64,000 nt of DNA from Micromonospora thermarum (GTDB taxonomy: Bacteria; Actinomycetota; Actinomycetes; Mycobacteriales; Micromonosporaceae), in NCBI RefSeq assembly GCF_012034245.1, contig NZ_JAATEO010000010.1, positions 62,001 through 126,000 of the forward strand. Direction: 5' to 3'. Shown here piece after piece: positions 1 through 10,390 of this stretch. Each line of letters begins with the position of its first letter. Within the stretch, counting starts at the first letter, position 1. The notes beneath the pieces were generated by a model that saw only the letters and a program-made list of their open reading frames with translations, did not search any database and had not been told where the DNA came from. The position numbers and the translations under genes were made by a program.

Positions 1-664
1 GCACCAGACCGGCGAGGACGAACGGAAGCACCTGCCCGGCGACCGACAGGTCCCGACCGGTGAGCCCGCCGACGACCCAGAACCGGTAGTCCTCGAAGGT
101 CCGGGCGTCGATGCTGAGCAGCGCGTACACGATCGAGGCCAGGCTCGCGTCGAGGGCCGCGCCGACCAGCGCGAGGGTGACCGGGCTGGCGCCCTCCCGG
201 GCGCGGGCGGCGACCGCGAAGACCAGCACGCCGGCGCCGAGCGCCCCGGCGATGCCGAACCAGACGTACCCGGCGAGGGTGGACACCCCGAACACGGAGA
301 TCGCGAGCACCACGCCGAACGAGGCGCCGGCGCTGATGCCGAGGATCCGGGGCTCGGCCAGGGGGTTGCGGGTCAGTGCCTGGAGCAGCACCCCGGCCAC
401 GGCGAGCGCCGTCCCGACGGCGAGGCCGAGCGCCGTACGCGGCATCCGGAGGTCCCGGACGATCGTGGTGGCCTCGCCGGTGTCCGGCGCGACGAGCGCG
501 TGCCACACCTGGTCGACGGTGAGCGGGCGGCTGCCCAGGGCGAAACTCGCCAGCACCGCCAGCACCAGCAGGATCGCCGCCGCCGCGATGACCGCCAGCC
601 GGCGGCCGACGCGCGCGCGGGCGGGGGAACCGGCCGGGGCGGGCCGGGTGGCGAGGGTGGTCAC
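1..664 (-). CDS. FecCD-family iron-siderophore ABC transporter permease (3' end outside window)
   Basis: The leftward frame translates to about 221 residues before leaving the window. It is an inner-membrane permease of the FecCD/BtuC type, moving ferric-siderophore through the membrane with a binding protein and an ATPase that should lie outside the window. Seen: a basic N-terminus, a first membrane helix around residues 25-45, the family signature RDLRMPRTALGLAVGTALAV, then TRNPLAEPRILGISAGAS, both highly typical of FecCD. The GTG at 664 is chosen because AGGAG lies just upstream on the minus strand and the protein then starts with a normal short cytoplasmic tail. An IdeR-like box lies 22 bp upstream, so iron repression is likely. 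Ligand unknown. Confidence 0.9.
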   Translation of the reverse strand, partial: MTTLATRPAPAGSPARARVGRRLAVIAAAAILLVLAVLASFALGSRPLTVDQVWHALVAPDTGEATTIVRDLRMPRTALGLAVGTALAVAGVLLQALTRNPLAEPRILGISAGASFGVVLAISVFGVSTLAGYVWFGIAGALGAGVLVFAVAARAREGASPVTLALVGAALDASLASIVYALLSIDARTFEDYRFWVVGGLTGRDLSVAGQVLPFVLAGLV

Positions 665-685
665 GGGTCTCCTGAACAGGGGCGC

Positions 686-704
686 TTAGGTGCGCCTTAC
701 CTTA
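686..704 (-). promoter_or_regulatory. IdeR/DtxR-type iron box
   Basis: TTAGGTGCGCCTTACCTTA matches the DtxR/IdeR consensus TWAGGTTAGSCTWACCTWA at 17 of 19 positions by hand count. It lies directly upstream of the siderophore permease start. A second inverted repeat, GGTTAGG-gaga-CCTAACC (713-730), follows immediately with non-standard spacing. Iron-loaded IdeR binding here would shut off the uptake genes; that is inference from the consensus. Confidence 0.75.
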
Positions 705-786
705 GCTGACGAGGTTAGGGAGACCTAACCAGCGGCGGTCGATCCGGTCCGACGCGAGAAGCGGCGCTCCACGACCGGAGCGGCCC

Positions 787-792
787 TACCCT
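787..792 (+). promoter_or_regulatory. -10 hexamer for leaderless yciI-like mRNA
   Basis: TACCCT fits the actinobacterial TAnnnT -10 pattern and is followed by only 6 bases before the ATG at 799. Transcription would start at or next to the start codon. No Shine-Dalgarno sequence fits between them. Confidence 0.5.
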
Positions 793-798
793 GGGAAG

Positions 799-1158
799 AT
801 GCGATTCGACCAGCACACGGTCGTCCTCCTGGTCCGCCCACCGGACGCGCCGGAGCTGCCAACGGAGGCGCTCGACCGCCTCCAGGACGCCCACCTGGCG
901 CATCAGGCCGGGCTGGCGGAGCAGGGTCTCGTGCTCGCCGCCGGTCCGTTCGTCGACACCGACGACGAGCGGCTGCGCGGGTTCGTGGTGCTCTCGATCT
1001 CGCCGGACGAGGCGCGCGAGCTGTACGCGAACGACCCGGCGGTCCGCGCCGGACGGCTCGCCGTTCAGGTGATGAGCTGGATGGTGCCGGAGGGGATCCT
1101 CCGCTTCGAGAGCGTGCCGATGCCCCGCTCGATGCTGGAGGCCGCGGCCGGCGACTGA
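799..1158 (+). CDS. YciI-like domain protein
   Basis: A 119-residue cytoplasmic protein of the YciI family (ferredoxin-like alpha/beta fold). Seen: the N-terminal strand TVVLLVRPPDAP, a central His in DAHLAHQAGLAEQG, then VLAAGPF and RGFVVLSISPDEARELYANDPAVRAG, the usual order of the family (His-containing helix, GPF loop, G-F-V-V strand, DPA segment). Length is normal. Members are often single-domain proteins of uncertain enzymatic activity, so no reaction is claimed. The gene stands alone between the iron permease (divergent) and cytidine deaminase (convergent). The start is supported by a -10 hexamer 6 bases upstream. Confidence 0.85.
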   Translation: MRFDQHTVVLLVRPPDAPELPTEALDRLQDAHLAHQAGLAEQGLVLAAGPFVDTDDERLRGFVVLSISPDEARELYANDPAVRAGRLAVQVMSWMVPEGILRFESVPMPRSMLEAAAGD

Positions 1159-1250
1159 CCGGCAGTTGCGCGGGCCGGCTACCGTGCCCGCCGTGAGCGA
1201 CGACTCAAGCGCGGTCGACGGCTGACCGCCGTCCGCCGGCCCGGAGAAGG

Positions 1251-1667
1251 TCAGCCGGCGCGCTGGGGCGAGGCCGGCCCGTCCGGCTGGGCGTCCGCTC
1301 CGGCGGCCAGCTCGCCGACCGGCACGGCCCGTAGGGCGTCCACCGTGCCGACGATCACCCGCAACGCCGGGTGGTAGTCGTGCAGCACCTGGCGACAGCG
1401 CTCGCACGGCGGCAGCACCTCCCGCCCCCGGTCCCCCACGACGACGATCGTCTCCAGCTCGGTGACGCCCTGCGTGGCGGCGGCGCCGACCGTGACGACC
1501 TCGGCGCACAGGTCACCCGTGGCGTGGCGGACGTTCACCCCGCTGAAGACCCGCCCGTCGGCGGTCCGCGCCGCCGCCGCCACGGTGTGCCGGTCGCTGC
1601 GGCAGCGCAGCTTCGCCACCGCCGTGGCCGCCTGCACCAACGCCCGGTCGGTGTCCCGCATCGTCAT
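1251..1667 (-). CDS. Cytidine deaminase-like zinc hydrolase
   Basis: A 138-residue protein of the small tetrameric cytidine deaminase fold, which hydrolyses cytidine/deoxycytidine to uridine/deoxyuridine in pyrimidine salvage. Seen: the zinc-site motif C-A-E in TGDLCAEVVTVG and the second motif P-C-x-x-C in LPPCERCRQVL, giving the three cysteine ligands and the catalytic glutamate expected for this class. The N-terminal part (HTVAAAARTADGRVFSGVNV) matches the substrate-binding strand of the family. The C-terminus after about residue 115 is low-complexity Ala/Gly/Pro. It could also act on related nucleosides (blasticidin deaminase is a homologue). It starts 103 bp from hrpA on the opposite strand. 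Confidence 0.85.
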   Translation of the reverse strand: MTMRDTDRALVQAATAVAKLRCRSDRHTVAAAARTADGRVFSGVNVRHATGDLCAEVVTVGAAATQGVTELETIVVVGDRGREVLPPCERCRQVLHDYHPALRVIVGTVDALRAVPVGELAAGADAQPDGPASPQRAG

Positions 1668-1770
1668 GGTCCCGCCCCCGGTGGTCGACGTCGGCGGTCA
1701 ACTCTAGACGTAGCGCACGCCGATAACCCCGGGGCGCTGGGCGTCCGGCCTGCCTATCCTTGGCGGCGAC

Positions 1771-4700
1771 ATGCAGAAAGAAGCCGCCTCCGCCGCGCCC
1801 GACTCCGCCCGCGAGCTGCACCGCCGCCTGAGCCCCCTGATGTTCCGCGACCAGCGCCGCCTCCAGCGGCGGCTGGACGGCGTCCGGAAGCTGCGCGACC
1901 CGCAGCGCCGGGAGTCGGCGCTGGCCGAGATCGCCGCCGACGTGGCACGGGCCGAGGCGCGGCTGGCGAGCCGGCGGGCGGCCGTACCGGCGATCACCTA
2001 CCCGCCGGCGCTGCCGGTCAGCGAGCGCAGGGACGACATCGCGGCGGCGATCCGCGACCACCAGGTGGTGATCGTCGCGGGCGAGACCGGGTCCGGCAAG
2101 ACGACCCAGCTACCCAAGATCTGCCTGGAGCTGGGGCGGGGGATCAACGGGCTGATCGGGCACACCCAGCCCCGCCGGCTGGCCGCGCGGACGGTCGCCG
2201 ACCGGATCGCGGAGGAGCTGGGCACCGAGCTGGGTGACGTGGTCGGCTACAAGGTCCGCTTCACCGACCAGGTCAGTGAGCACAGCCTGGTCAAGTTGAT
2301 GACCGACGGCATCCTGCTGGCCGAGTTGCAGACCGACCGGATGCTGCGCCAGTACGACACGATCATCGTCGACGAGGCGCACGAGCGCAGCCTCAACATC
2401 GACTTCATCCTCGGCTACCTGAAGCAGCTCCTGCCCCGCCGCCCCGATCTCAAGGTGATCATCACCTCGGCGACCATCGAGACGGACCGGTTCGCGCGGC
2501 ACTTCGCCGACGCCGAGGGTAAGCCGGCCCCGGTCGTCGAGGTCTCCGGCCGGACGTATCCGGTGGAGGTGCGGTACCGGCCGCTCGTCGAGGTGACCGA
2601 GGCGGCGGACGAGGACGAGGCGGACGAGGAGAACGTCCGCGACCAGATCCAGGCCATCGGCGACGCGGTCGAGGAACTGGCCGGCGAGGGGCCCGGCGAC
2701 ATCCTGGTCTTCCTCTCCGGCGAGCGGGAGATCCGGGACACCGCGGAGGCGCTCGGCAAGCTGGTGCAGAAGAAGCGGTCGCTGCTGGGCACCGAGATCC
2801 TCCCGCTGTACGCGCGCCTGAGCACCGCCGAGCAGCACCGCGTCTTCGCCCCGCACACCGGGCGCCGGGTCGTGCTCGCCACCAACGTCGCGGAGACCTC
2901 GCTGACCGTGCCGGGCATCAAGTACGTGGTGGACCCGGGCACCGCCCGCATCTCCCGCTACTCCAACCGGCTGAAGGTGCAGCGGCTGCCCATCGAGCCG
3001 GTCTCCCAGGCGTCGGCCAACCAGCGCAAGGGGCGCTGCGGGCGTACGTCGGACGGCGTCTGCATCCGGCTCTACGACGAGCAGGACTTCCTGTCCCGCC
3101 CCGAGTTCACCGACCCGGAGATCCTGCGGACCAACCTCGCGTCGGTCATCCTCCAGATGACGGCGATCGGGCTCGGCGACATCGCCGCGTTCCCGTTCAT
3201 CGACCCGCCGGACCGGCGCAACATCACCGACGGCGTGAACCTGCTGCACGAGCTGGGCGCGCTGAACCCGGCCGAGACCGACCCGGCGAAGCGGCTCACC
3301 GCGCTCGGCCGGCGGCTGGCCCAGTTGCCGGTGGACCCGCGGCTGGCCCGGATGGTGCTCGAGGGCGAGCGGAACGGGTGCGCCACCGAGGTGGTCGTGA
3401 TCGCGGCGGCGCTGTCCATCCAGGACCCGCGTGAGCGCCCGGTGGAGAAGCAGGCCCAGGCCGACCAGGCGCACGCGCGGTTCGCCGACAAGGAGTCGGA
3501 CTTCGTCGCGTACCTGAACCTGTGGCGGTACCTGCGCGAGCAGCAGCGGGCCCTGTCGTCGAGCGCGTTCCGGCGGATGTGCAGGGCGGAGTACCTGAAC
3601 TACCCGCGGGTCCGCGAGTGGCAGGACATCGTGAGCCAGCTCCGTCAGGTGCTGCGTACCCCCGAAAAGGAGCAGGGCCGGCGCAGGCCGGCGGAGGCCG
3701 CGCCCGACGGCGGCGGGCGGCGCCAGGCCGGCGCGGACCTGCCGGAGGAGATCGACACCCCGAAGGTGCACCAGTCCCTGCTGGCTGGGCTGCTGTCGCA
3801 CGTCGGTCTGAAGGACCCGCAGAAGCACGAGTACCTGGGGGCGCGCGGGGCGAAGTTCGCCCTGTTCCCCGGGTCGGCGCTGTTCAAGAAGCCGCCGCGC
3901 TGGGTGATGGCCGCCGAGCTGGTGGAGACCACCCGCCTCTGGGGCCGGGTCAACGGGCGGGTCGAGCCGGAGTGGGTCGAGCCGCTCGCCCAACACCTGG
4001 TGAAGCGCAGCTACAGCGAGCCGCACTGGGAGAAGAAGCAGGCCGCGGTGATGGCCTACGAGAAGGTGACGCTGTACGGGATCCCGATCGTCACCTCCCG
4101 CAAGGTCAACTTCGGTCGGATCGACGCGGCGCTGAGCCGGGAGCTGTTCATCCGGCACGCCCTGGTCGAGGGCGACTGGCAGACCCACCACCAGTTCTGG
4201 GCGGACAACCGGAAGCTGCTGGCGGAGATCGAGGAGCTGGAGAACCGGGCGCGGCGGCGGGACATCCTGGTCGACGACGAGACGATCTTCCAGTTCTACG
4301 ACGAGCGGATCCCCGCCGACGTCGTCTCCGGGCGGCACTTCGACGCGTGGTGGAAGAAGGAGCGCCGGCAGCGGCCGGACCTGCTCACCTTCACCCGCGA
4401 GCTGCTGGTCAACGCCGGCCGGGGCCGGGTCGACGAGGCCGACTACCCGGACGAGTGGCGGGCCGACGGGGTGAGCCTGCCGCTCACGTACACGTTCGAC
4501 CCGGGCACCCCGACCGACGGCGTCACCGTGGACATCCCGCTGCCCCTGCTCAACCAGGTGCCGGCGGAGAGCTTCGACTGGCAGGTGCCCGGCCTGCGCG
4601 AGGAACTGGTGATCGCGCTGATCCGCTCGCTGCCCAAGGCGCTCCGGCGCAACTTCGTCCCGGTTCCGGACTACGCCCGCGCCGCCCTGGCGGAGATGCC

Positions 4701-5805
4701 GGCCGGCCAGGAGCCGCTGCTGGACGCCCTCACCCGGCAGCTGCGCCGGATGACCGGGGTGACCGTGCCGCGGGACGCCTGGGACGTCGCGAAGCTGCCG
4801 CCGCACCTGCGGGTCACCTTCCGCGTGCTCGGCGACGACGACGAGCCGGTCGCCGAGGGCAAGGACCTGCCGACCCTGCAACGCCAGCTCAAGGCGGAGG
4901 TACGCCAGGTGGTGGCCGCCGGCGCGCCGGACGTGGCGCGGACCGGGCTGACGGAGTGGAGCATCGGCACCCTTCCCCGCACCATCGAGCAGGTACGGGC
5001 CGGGTACGCGGTCACCGCGTACCCGGCACTGGTGGACGAGGGCGCGACGGTCGGGGTGAAGGTGTTCGACTCCCCGGGCGAGCAGGAGGCCGCGCACTGG
5101 GCGGGCACCCGCCGGCTGCTCCGCCTGACCGTGCCCTCCCCGGCGAAGTTCCTCCAGGGGCGCCTGTCCAACGAGGCGAAGCTGGCGCTGAGCCGCAACC
5201 CGCACGGCGGGGTGCAGGCGCTGATCGAGGACGCGGCCGGCGCGGCGATCGACAAGCTCATCGCCGACGCGGGCGGCCCGGCCTGGGACGCCGAGGGGTT
5301 CGCGGCGCTGCGCGAGACCGTGCGCGCCGGACTGGTGGACACCGTCGTCGACGTCGTGGACCGGGTCCGGAAGGTGCTCGCCGCCGCGTACGCCATCGAG
5401 CAGCGCCTGGGCGCGACCCGGAACCTCGCGGTGGTGGCGGCCCTGGCGGACATCCGCAACCAGCTGACCGGACTGGTGCACGCCGGCTTCGTCACCGAGA
5501 CCGGGTACGCCCGCCTGCCCGACCTGCTGCGCTACCTGACCGCGATCGAGCGCCGGCTGGACCGGCTCCCCGGGAACCCGGCCCGCGACAAGCAGCAGCA
5601 GGACCGGATCACGGTCGTGCAGAAGGAGTACGCCGACCTGCAAGCCGCGCTGCCTCCCGCGAAGCGGCAGTCGGCGGCCGTCCGGCAGATCCGCTGGATG
5701 ATCGAGGAGCTGCGGGTGAACGTCTTCGCCCAGGCGTTGGGCACCCCGTACCCGGTGAGCGAGCAACGCATCTACCGCGCGATGGACGACGCCGAAGCCC
5801 GCTGA
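1771..5805 (+). CDS. hrpA: ATP-dependent RNA helicase HrpA
   Basis: A 1344-residue DEAH-box helicase of the HrpA type, about the usual length of roughly 1300. Seen: Walker A GETGSGKTTQ near residue 104, the DEAH box in VDEAHERSLNID near residue 200, motif III SATIET, the C-terminal RecA motifs LATNVAETSLTVPGIKYVVDPG and QRKGRCGRTSDGVCIRLY, then the winged-helix/ratchet region and the long HrpA-specific C-terminal domain from about residue 600. It unwinds RNA in an NTP-dependent way in the cytoplasm; E. coli HrpA is linked to mRNA processing and rescue of stalled ribosomes. A stretch near residues 630-650 is low-complexity Arg/Ala/Gly. The ATG at 1771 follows a possible -10 (TATCCT, 1755-1760) by 10 bases. 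Confidence 0.95.
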   Translation: MQKEAASAAPDSARELHRRLSPLMFRDQRRLQRRLDGVRKLRDPQRRESALAEIAADVARAEARLASRRAAVPAITYPPALPVSERRDDIAAAIRDHQVVIVAGETGSGKTTQLPKICLELGRGINGLIGHTQPRRLAARTVADRIAEELGTELGDVVGYKVRFTDQVSEHSLVKLMTDGILLAELQTDRMLRQYDTIIVDEAHERSLNIDFILGYLKQLLPRRPDLKVIITSATIETDRFARHFADAEGKPAPVVEVSGRTYPVEVRYRPLVEVTEAADEDEADEENVRDQIQAIGDAVEELAGEGPGDILVFLSGEREIRDTAEALGKLVQKKRSLLGTEILPLYARLSTAEQHRVFAPHTGRRVVLATNVAETSLTVPGIKYVVDPGTARISRYSNRLKVQRLPIEPVSQASANQRKGRCGRTSDGVCIRLYDEQDFLSRPEFTDPEILRTNLASVILQMTAIGLGDIAAFPFIDPPDRRNITDGVNLLHELGALNPAETDPAKRLTALGRRLAQLPVDPRLARMVLEGERNGCATEVVVIAAALSIQDPRERPVEKQAQADQAHARFADKESDFVAYLNLWRYLREQQRALSSSAFRRMCRAEYLNYPRVREWQDIVSQLRQVLRTPEKEQGRRRPAEAAPDGGGRRQAGADLPEEIDTPKVHQSLLAGLLSHVGLKDPQKHEYLGARGAKFALFPGSALFKKPPRWVMAAELVETTRLWGRVNGRVEPEWVEPLAQHLVKRSYSEPHWEKKQAAVMAYEKVTLYGIPIVTSRKVNFGRIDAALSRELFIRHALVEGDWQTHHQFWADNRKLLAEIEELENRARRRDILVDDETIFQFYDERIPADVVSGRHFDAWWKKERRQRPDLLTFTRELLVNAGRGRVDEADYPDEWRADGVSLPLTYTFDPGTPTDGVTVDIPLPLLNQVPAESFDWQVPGLREELVIALIRSLPKALRRNFVPVPDYARAALAEMPAGQEPLLDALTRQLRRMTGVTVPRDAWDVAKLPPHLRVTFRVLGDDDEPVAEGKDLPTLQRQLKAEVRQVVAAGAPDVARTGLTEWSIGTLPRTIEQVRAGYAVTAYPALVDEGATVGVKVFDSPGEQEAAHWAGTRRLLRLTVPSPAKFLQGRLSNEAKLALSRNPHGGVQALIEDAAGAAIDKLIADAGGPAWDAEGFAALRETVRAGLVDTVVDVVDRVRKVLAAAYAIEQRLGATRNLAVVAALADIRNQLTGLVHAGFVTETGYARLPDLLRYLTAIERRLDRLPGNPARDKQQQDRITVVQKEYADLQAALPPAKRQSAAVRQIRWMIEELRVNVFAQALGTPYPVSEQRIYRAMDDAEAR

Positions 5806-5834
5806 CCCGCCCCGCCCCGCCCCGCCCCGCCCCT
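5806..5834. repeat. CCCCG pentanucleotide run
   Basis: Immediately after the hrpA stop codon the sequence is about five tandem copies of CCCCG. It forms the left shoulder of a composite intergenic repeat whose core hairpin follows. Confidence 0.8.
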
Positions 5835-5836
5835 AC

Positions 5837-5914
5837 CCCGCGATCTTGCACTTTGTGCCTTCGATATGGACGGTCCCGCGTCTTTTGTCGGGGCCAGAAC
5901 TGCAAGATCGCGGG
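5837..5914. repeat. Long inverted repeat, Micromonospora-type intergenic hairpin
   Basis: The arms CCCGCGATCTTGCA (5837-5850) and TGCAAGATCGCGGG (5901-5914) are a perfect 14-bp inverted repeat. Inside, GGTCCCG (5872-5878) and CGGGGCC (5889-5895) can pair as RNA with one G-U, giving a two-stem cruciform-like element. I recognise the GATCTTGCA/TGCAAGATC theme with an inner CTTTTGTCGGGG as a frequent intergenic element in Micromonospora; that is memory, not a search. It sits between the convergent hrpA and LysR genes and could serve as a bidirectional terminator. Confidence 0.8.
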
Positions 5915-5956
5915 ACGAGGGTGCGGGACGAGGGGGCGGGACGAGGGGGCGGGACC
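5912..5956. repeat. 13-bp tandem repeat (3.5 copies)
   Basis: GGGACGAGGGTGC is followed by two copies of GGGACGAGGGGGC and a partial GGGACC. The array starts inside the right arm of the preceding hairpin and ends just before the LysR stop codon. Confidence 0.85.
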
Positions 5957-5965
5957 GGGGGGCGG

Positions 5966-6895
5966 TTACAGGGGCTCCACGCCGGGTGGGAGGTCGGCGG
6001 TGGCGGTCGCTTCCTGGACGTACTCCATCAGGATGCGGCGGAGTTCGCGGCCGGCGTGGGTGGGCACCACGTCGCGGCGGCGGGCCACCCCGATCGTGCG
6101 GCGGACGCCCGGCGGGGCGAGCCGGGTGACCCGGATGCCGGGCCGGCGGGCCACCACGATGCCGGGGACCAGGGCGATCCCGAGCCCCGCCTCGACGAAG
6201 CTCAGCACGGCGTCCATCTCGCCGCCGTCGACCGAGAGGGTCGGCTCGAAGCCCGCCTCCCGGCACGCCTGGAGGGTGGCGTCGCGCAGGTCGTAGCCCT
6301 CCCGGAACATGACCAGCGGCTGGTCGCGCAGGTCGGTGATGCGCAGGTGCCCGCCGGGCGGCACGGTCGGCACCGGGTCCACCGAGGCCACCACGAGGCT
6401 CTCGGTCAGGATCGGGTCGGTGCGCAGCCCCGGGTCGACGCCCTGCGCCGGCATGATGATCAGGGCCAGGTCGAGGTCGCCCCGCAGCAGGTCGCGCACC
6501 AGGTCCTGCGAGCCGCCCTCCTCCACCCGTAGGTCCACGGTGGGGTGGGCGTCGCGGAAGCGGCGCAGCACCGGAGGGGCGAGCGAGGTGGCCAGGCTGG
6601 GGGTGGCGCCGAGGCGGACGCGGCCGCGCCGCAGGCCGACCAGCTCCTGCACCTCCCGGGTCGCCGTGTCCACGTCGGCGAGGATCCGCTTGGCCAACGG
6701 CAGCAGCACCTCCCCCGCCGCGGTGAGCCCGATCTTGCCCCTTACCCGCTCGAAGAGCGGGGCCCCCAGGTCGGCCTCCAGAGCGTGAATTTGCTTACTC
6801 AGCGAGGGCTGCGTGATACCGACCGCCTCGGCCGCCTGGGTGAAATGTCGTAGTTCTGCGACCGCTACGAAGTACCGGAGCTGATGGAGCTGCAT
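5966..6895 (-). CDS. LysR-family transcriptional regulator, divergent from sdhCAB
   Basis: A 309-residue LysR-type regulator of normal length. Seen: an N-terminal winged helix-turn-helix (residues about 1-60) with HFTQAAEAVGITQPSLSKQI and the following LEADLGAPLFER, then a substrate-binding domain beginning around residue 90 with the TSLAPPVLRRF and DLRVEEGGSQDLVRDLLRGDLDLALI segments. The effector is unknown. It is transcribed away from the succinate dehydrogenase operon, and a perfect LysR-type palindrome occupies the shared promoter (6899-6915), so it probably controls sdhCAB and itself. It ends 10 bases after the tandem repeats. Confidence 0.93.
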   Translation of the reverse strand: MQLHQLRYFVAVAELRHFTQAAEAVGITQPSLSKQIHALEADLGAPLFERVRGKIGLTAAGEVLLPLAKRILADVDTATREVQELVGLRRGRVRLGATPSLATSLAPPVLRRFRDAHPTVDLRVEEGGSQDLVRDLLRGDLDLALIIMPAQGVDPGLRTDPILTESLVVASVDPVPTVPPGGHLRITDLRDQPLVMFREGYDLRDATLQACREAGFEPTLSVDGGEMDAVLSFVEAGLGIALVPGIVVARRPGIRVTRLAPPGVRRTIGVARRRDVVPTHAGRELRRILMEYVQEATATADLPPGVEPL

Positions 6896-6898
6896 CTA

Positions 6899-6915
6899 GA
6901 TAGCCTATGGCTATC
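6899..6915. promoter_or_regulatory. LysR-type operator (ATAG-N7-CTAT palindrome)
   Basis: GATAGCC-TAT-GGCTATC is a perfect inverted repeat 3 bp from the LysR start codon, and contains the T-N11-A core typical of LysR-family sites. Its position fits autoregulation and control of the divergent sdh promoter. It covers an ATG at 6907 that could otherwise be taken as an sdhC start. Confidence 0.7.
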
Positions 6916-6935
6916 AAGACTGCGGGGTCGATGCA

Positions 6936-6965
6936 TTGGACGACTGATCAAACTGCTCCTAGCGT
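6936..6965 (+). promoter_or_regulatory. Putative sdhCAB promoter, leaderless
   Basis: TTGGAC (6936-6941) and TAGCGT (6960-6965) are separated by 18 bp. The -10 ends 7 bases before the GTG at 6973, placing transcription start at that codon. Both boxes lie just downstream of the LysR palindrome, as expected for a LysR-controlled promoter. Confidence 0.45.
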
Positions 6966-6972
6966 CGGTCGT

Positions 6973-7662
6973 GTGGTAGTCACGAGAACTCGGTCGCCCA
7001 TCCGCTCCAGCGTCGGCCTCAAGGCCGTCATGGCGGTGACGGGCATCATCCTGGTGCTGTTCCTCGTCGCGCACATGCTCGGCAACCTGAAGGTCTTCGC
7101 GGGCGCGTCGTCGTTCGACCACTACGCCCACTGGCTGCGGGAGATCGGCAAGCCCCTGCTGCCCGGCGTCTGGTTCCTGTGGATCATGCGGGCCGCGTTG
7201 CTGGTGTCGGTGGTCGCCCACATCTGGGCCGCCACCACGCTCGCCCTGCGCGCCCGGGCCGCCCGCCCGGTCCAGTACGCGCACCGCAAGAAGATCCAGG
7301 GCAGCTACGCCGCCCGCACGATGCGCTGGGGTGGCGTGATCATCCTGCTCTTCGTGATCTACCATCTCCTGGACCTGACCACGGGGACGCTGAACCCGGT
7401 CGGCGACCCGAGCCGCCCGTACGCCAACGTGGTCGCCGACTTCGCGCCCTCGCGCTGGTACGTCACGCTCTTCTACACCCTCGCCGTCGTCTCGGTCGGC
7501 TTCCACCTGCGGCACGGCGTCTTCAGCGCGCTGCGCAGCCTCGGCCAGCAGACCCCGCAGGGCGAGCGCCGGGCGAAGAACGTCGCCCTGGCCGTCGCCG
7601 TCCTCCTGTGCGCCGGCTACCTCGTGGTCCCGTTCGCCGTACTCACCGGATTGGTGTCCTGA
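6973..7662 (+). CDS. sdhC: Succinate dehydrogenase cytochrome b subunit
   Basis: An integral membrane anchor of complex II (cytochrome b558 type, one five-helix subunit replacing separate SdhC/SdhD). Seen: a helix starting [27 protein letters not shown], with HMLGNL carrying a likely haem His, further helices at [61 protein letters not shown] and [19 protein letters not shown]. His residues in VVAHIW, IYHLLD and GFHLRHG are haem-ligand candidates. I start at GTG 6973 (229 residues) rather than the ATG at 6907, because the latter overlaps the operator and adds a non-family tail. It is the first gene of sdhCAB. Confidence 0.9.
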   Translation: MVVTRTRSPIRSSVGLKAVMAVTGIILVLFLVAHMLGNLKVFAGASSFDHYAHWLREIGKPLLPGVWFLWIMRAALLVSVVAHIWAATTLALRARAARPVQYAHRKKIQGSYAARTMRWGGVIILLFVIYHLLDLTTGTLNPVGDPSRPYANVVADFAPSRWYVTLFYTLAVVSVGFHLRHGVFSALRSLGQQTPQGERRAKNVALAVAVLLCAGYLVVPFAVLTGLVS

Positions 7663-7664
7663 CC

Positions 7665-9592
<1,928 letters not shown>

Positions 9593-9596
<4 letters not shown>

Positions 9597-10357
9597 ACCT
9601 GACCCTGCGCATCTGGCGCCAGAAGGGCCCTGAGGACAAGGGTCGGATGGTGACCTACCAGGTCGACGACGTGTCCCCCGACATGTCGTTCCTGGAGATG
9701 CTCGACGTGCTCAACGAGCGGCTGATCCTCGCCGGCGAGGAGCCGGTGGCGTTCGACCACGACTGCCGCGAGGGCATCTGCGGCATGTGCGGCCTGATGA
9801 TCAACGGTAACGCGCACGGGCCGCAGCGCGGCACCACCGCCTGCCAGCTGCACATGCGGCAGTTCAAGGACGGCGACACGATCGACATCGAGCCGTGGCG
9901 GGCCCGGGCCTTCCCGGTCATCAAGGACCTGGTGGTCAACCGCAACGCGTTCGACAAGATCATCGCGGCGGGCGGCTTCATCACCGCCCCGACCGGCAGC
10001 GCCCCGGAGGCGCACTCCGTACCGGTCGCCAAGGGCAACGCGGACGCCGCCTTCGAGTCGGCCGCCTGCATCGGCTGCGGCGCCTGCGTGGCGGCCTGCC
10101 CGAACGGCTCCGGCATGCTCTTCACCGCCGCCAAGGTCACCCAGCTCTCGCTGCTGCCGCAGGGCCAGCCGGAGCGCTACACCCGGGTGATCGGCATGGT
10201 GGACGCGCACGACGAGGCCGGCTTCGGCGGCTGCACCAATGCCGGTGAGTGCACGGTGGTCTGCCCGAAGGGCATCCCGCTGAACACCATCGGCCGCCTG
10301 AACCGCGACTACCTCGCGGCAACCGCCAAGCGGGGCGACAACACCCCCGGCTCCTGA
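9593..10357 (+). CDS. sdhB: Succinate dehydrogenase iron-sulfur subunit
   Basis: A 254-residue Fe-S subunit that wires electrons from FAD to the quinone site. Seen: 2Fe-2S ligands in [19 protein letters not shown] and the later TACQLH, then [15 protein letters not shown] and [16 protein letters not shown] for the 4Fe-4S and 3Fe-4S clusters, in the canonical order. The start GTG overlaps the sdhA stop (GTGA), indicating translational coupling. A 40-bp palindromic terminator begins 34 bp after the stop, so the operon ends here. Confidence 0.97.
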
Positions 10358-10390
10358 CGCGACGCCGCGGGCGACGTCCCCTCCGTTCAA

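Noticed and set aside
111..709. Rightward open frames over the permease gene
   Set aside because: They mirror the strongly biased third positions of the leftward FecCD gene; the leftward frame carries the family motifs.
2110..5766. A 1218-codon leftward open frame inside hrpA
   Set aside because: It is an antisense shadow of a helicase gene with all motifs on the plus strand; its composition (His/Arg/Val/Gly-rich) is typical of GC-driven shadows.
3522..6296. A 924-codon rightward frame overlapping hrpA and the LysR gene
   Set aside because: It crosses two genes on opposite strands with clear motifs; it has no family resemblance and is Pro/Gly/Arg-rich noise.
6907..6972. sdhC starting at ATG 6907
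   Set aside because: This ATG lies inside the LysR palindrome, adds 22 residues not typical of the family, and a -10 hexamer is placed for GTG 6973.
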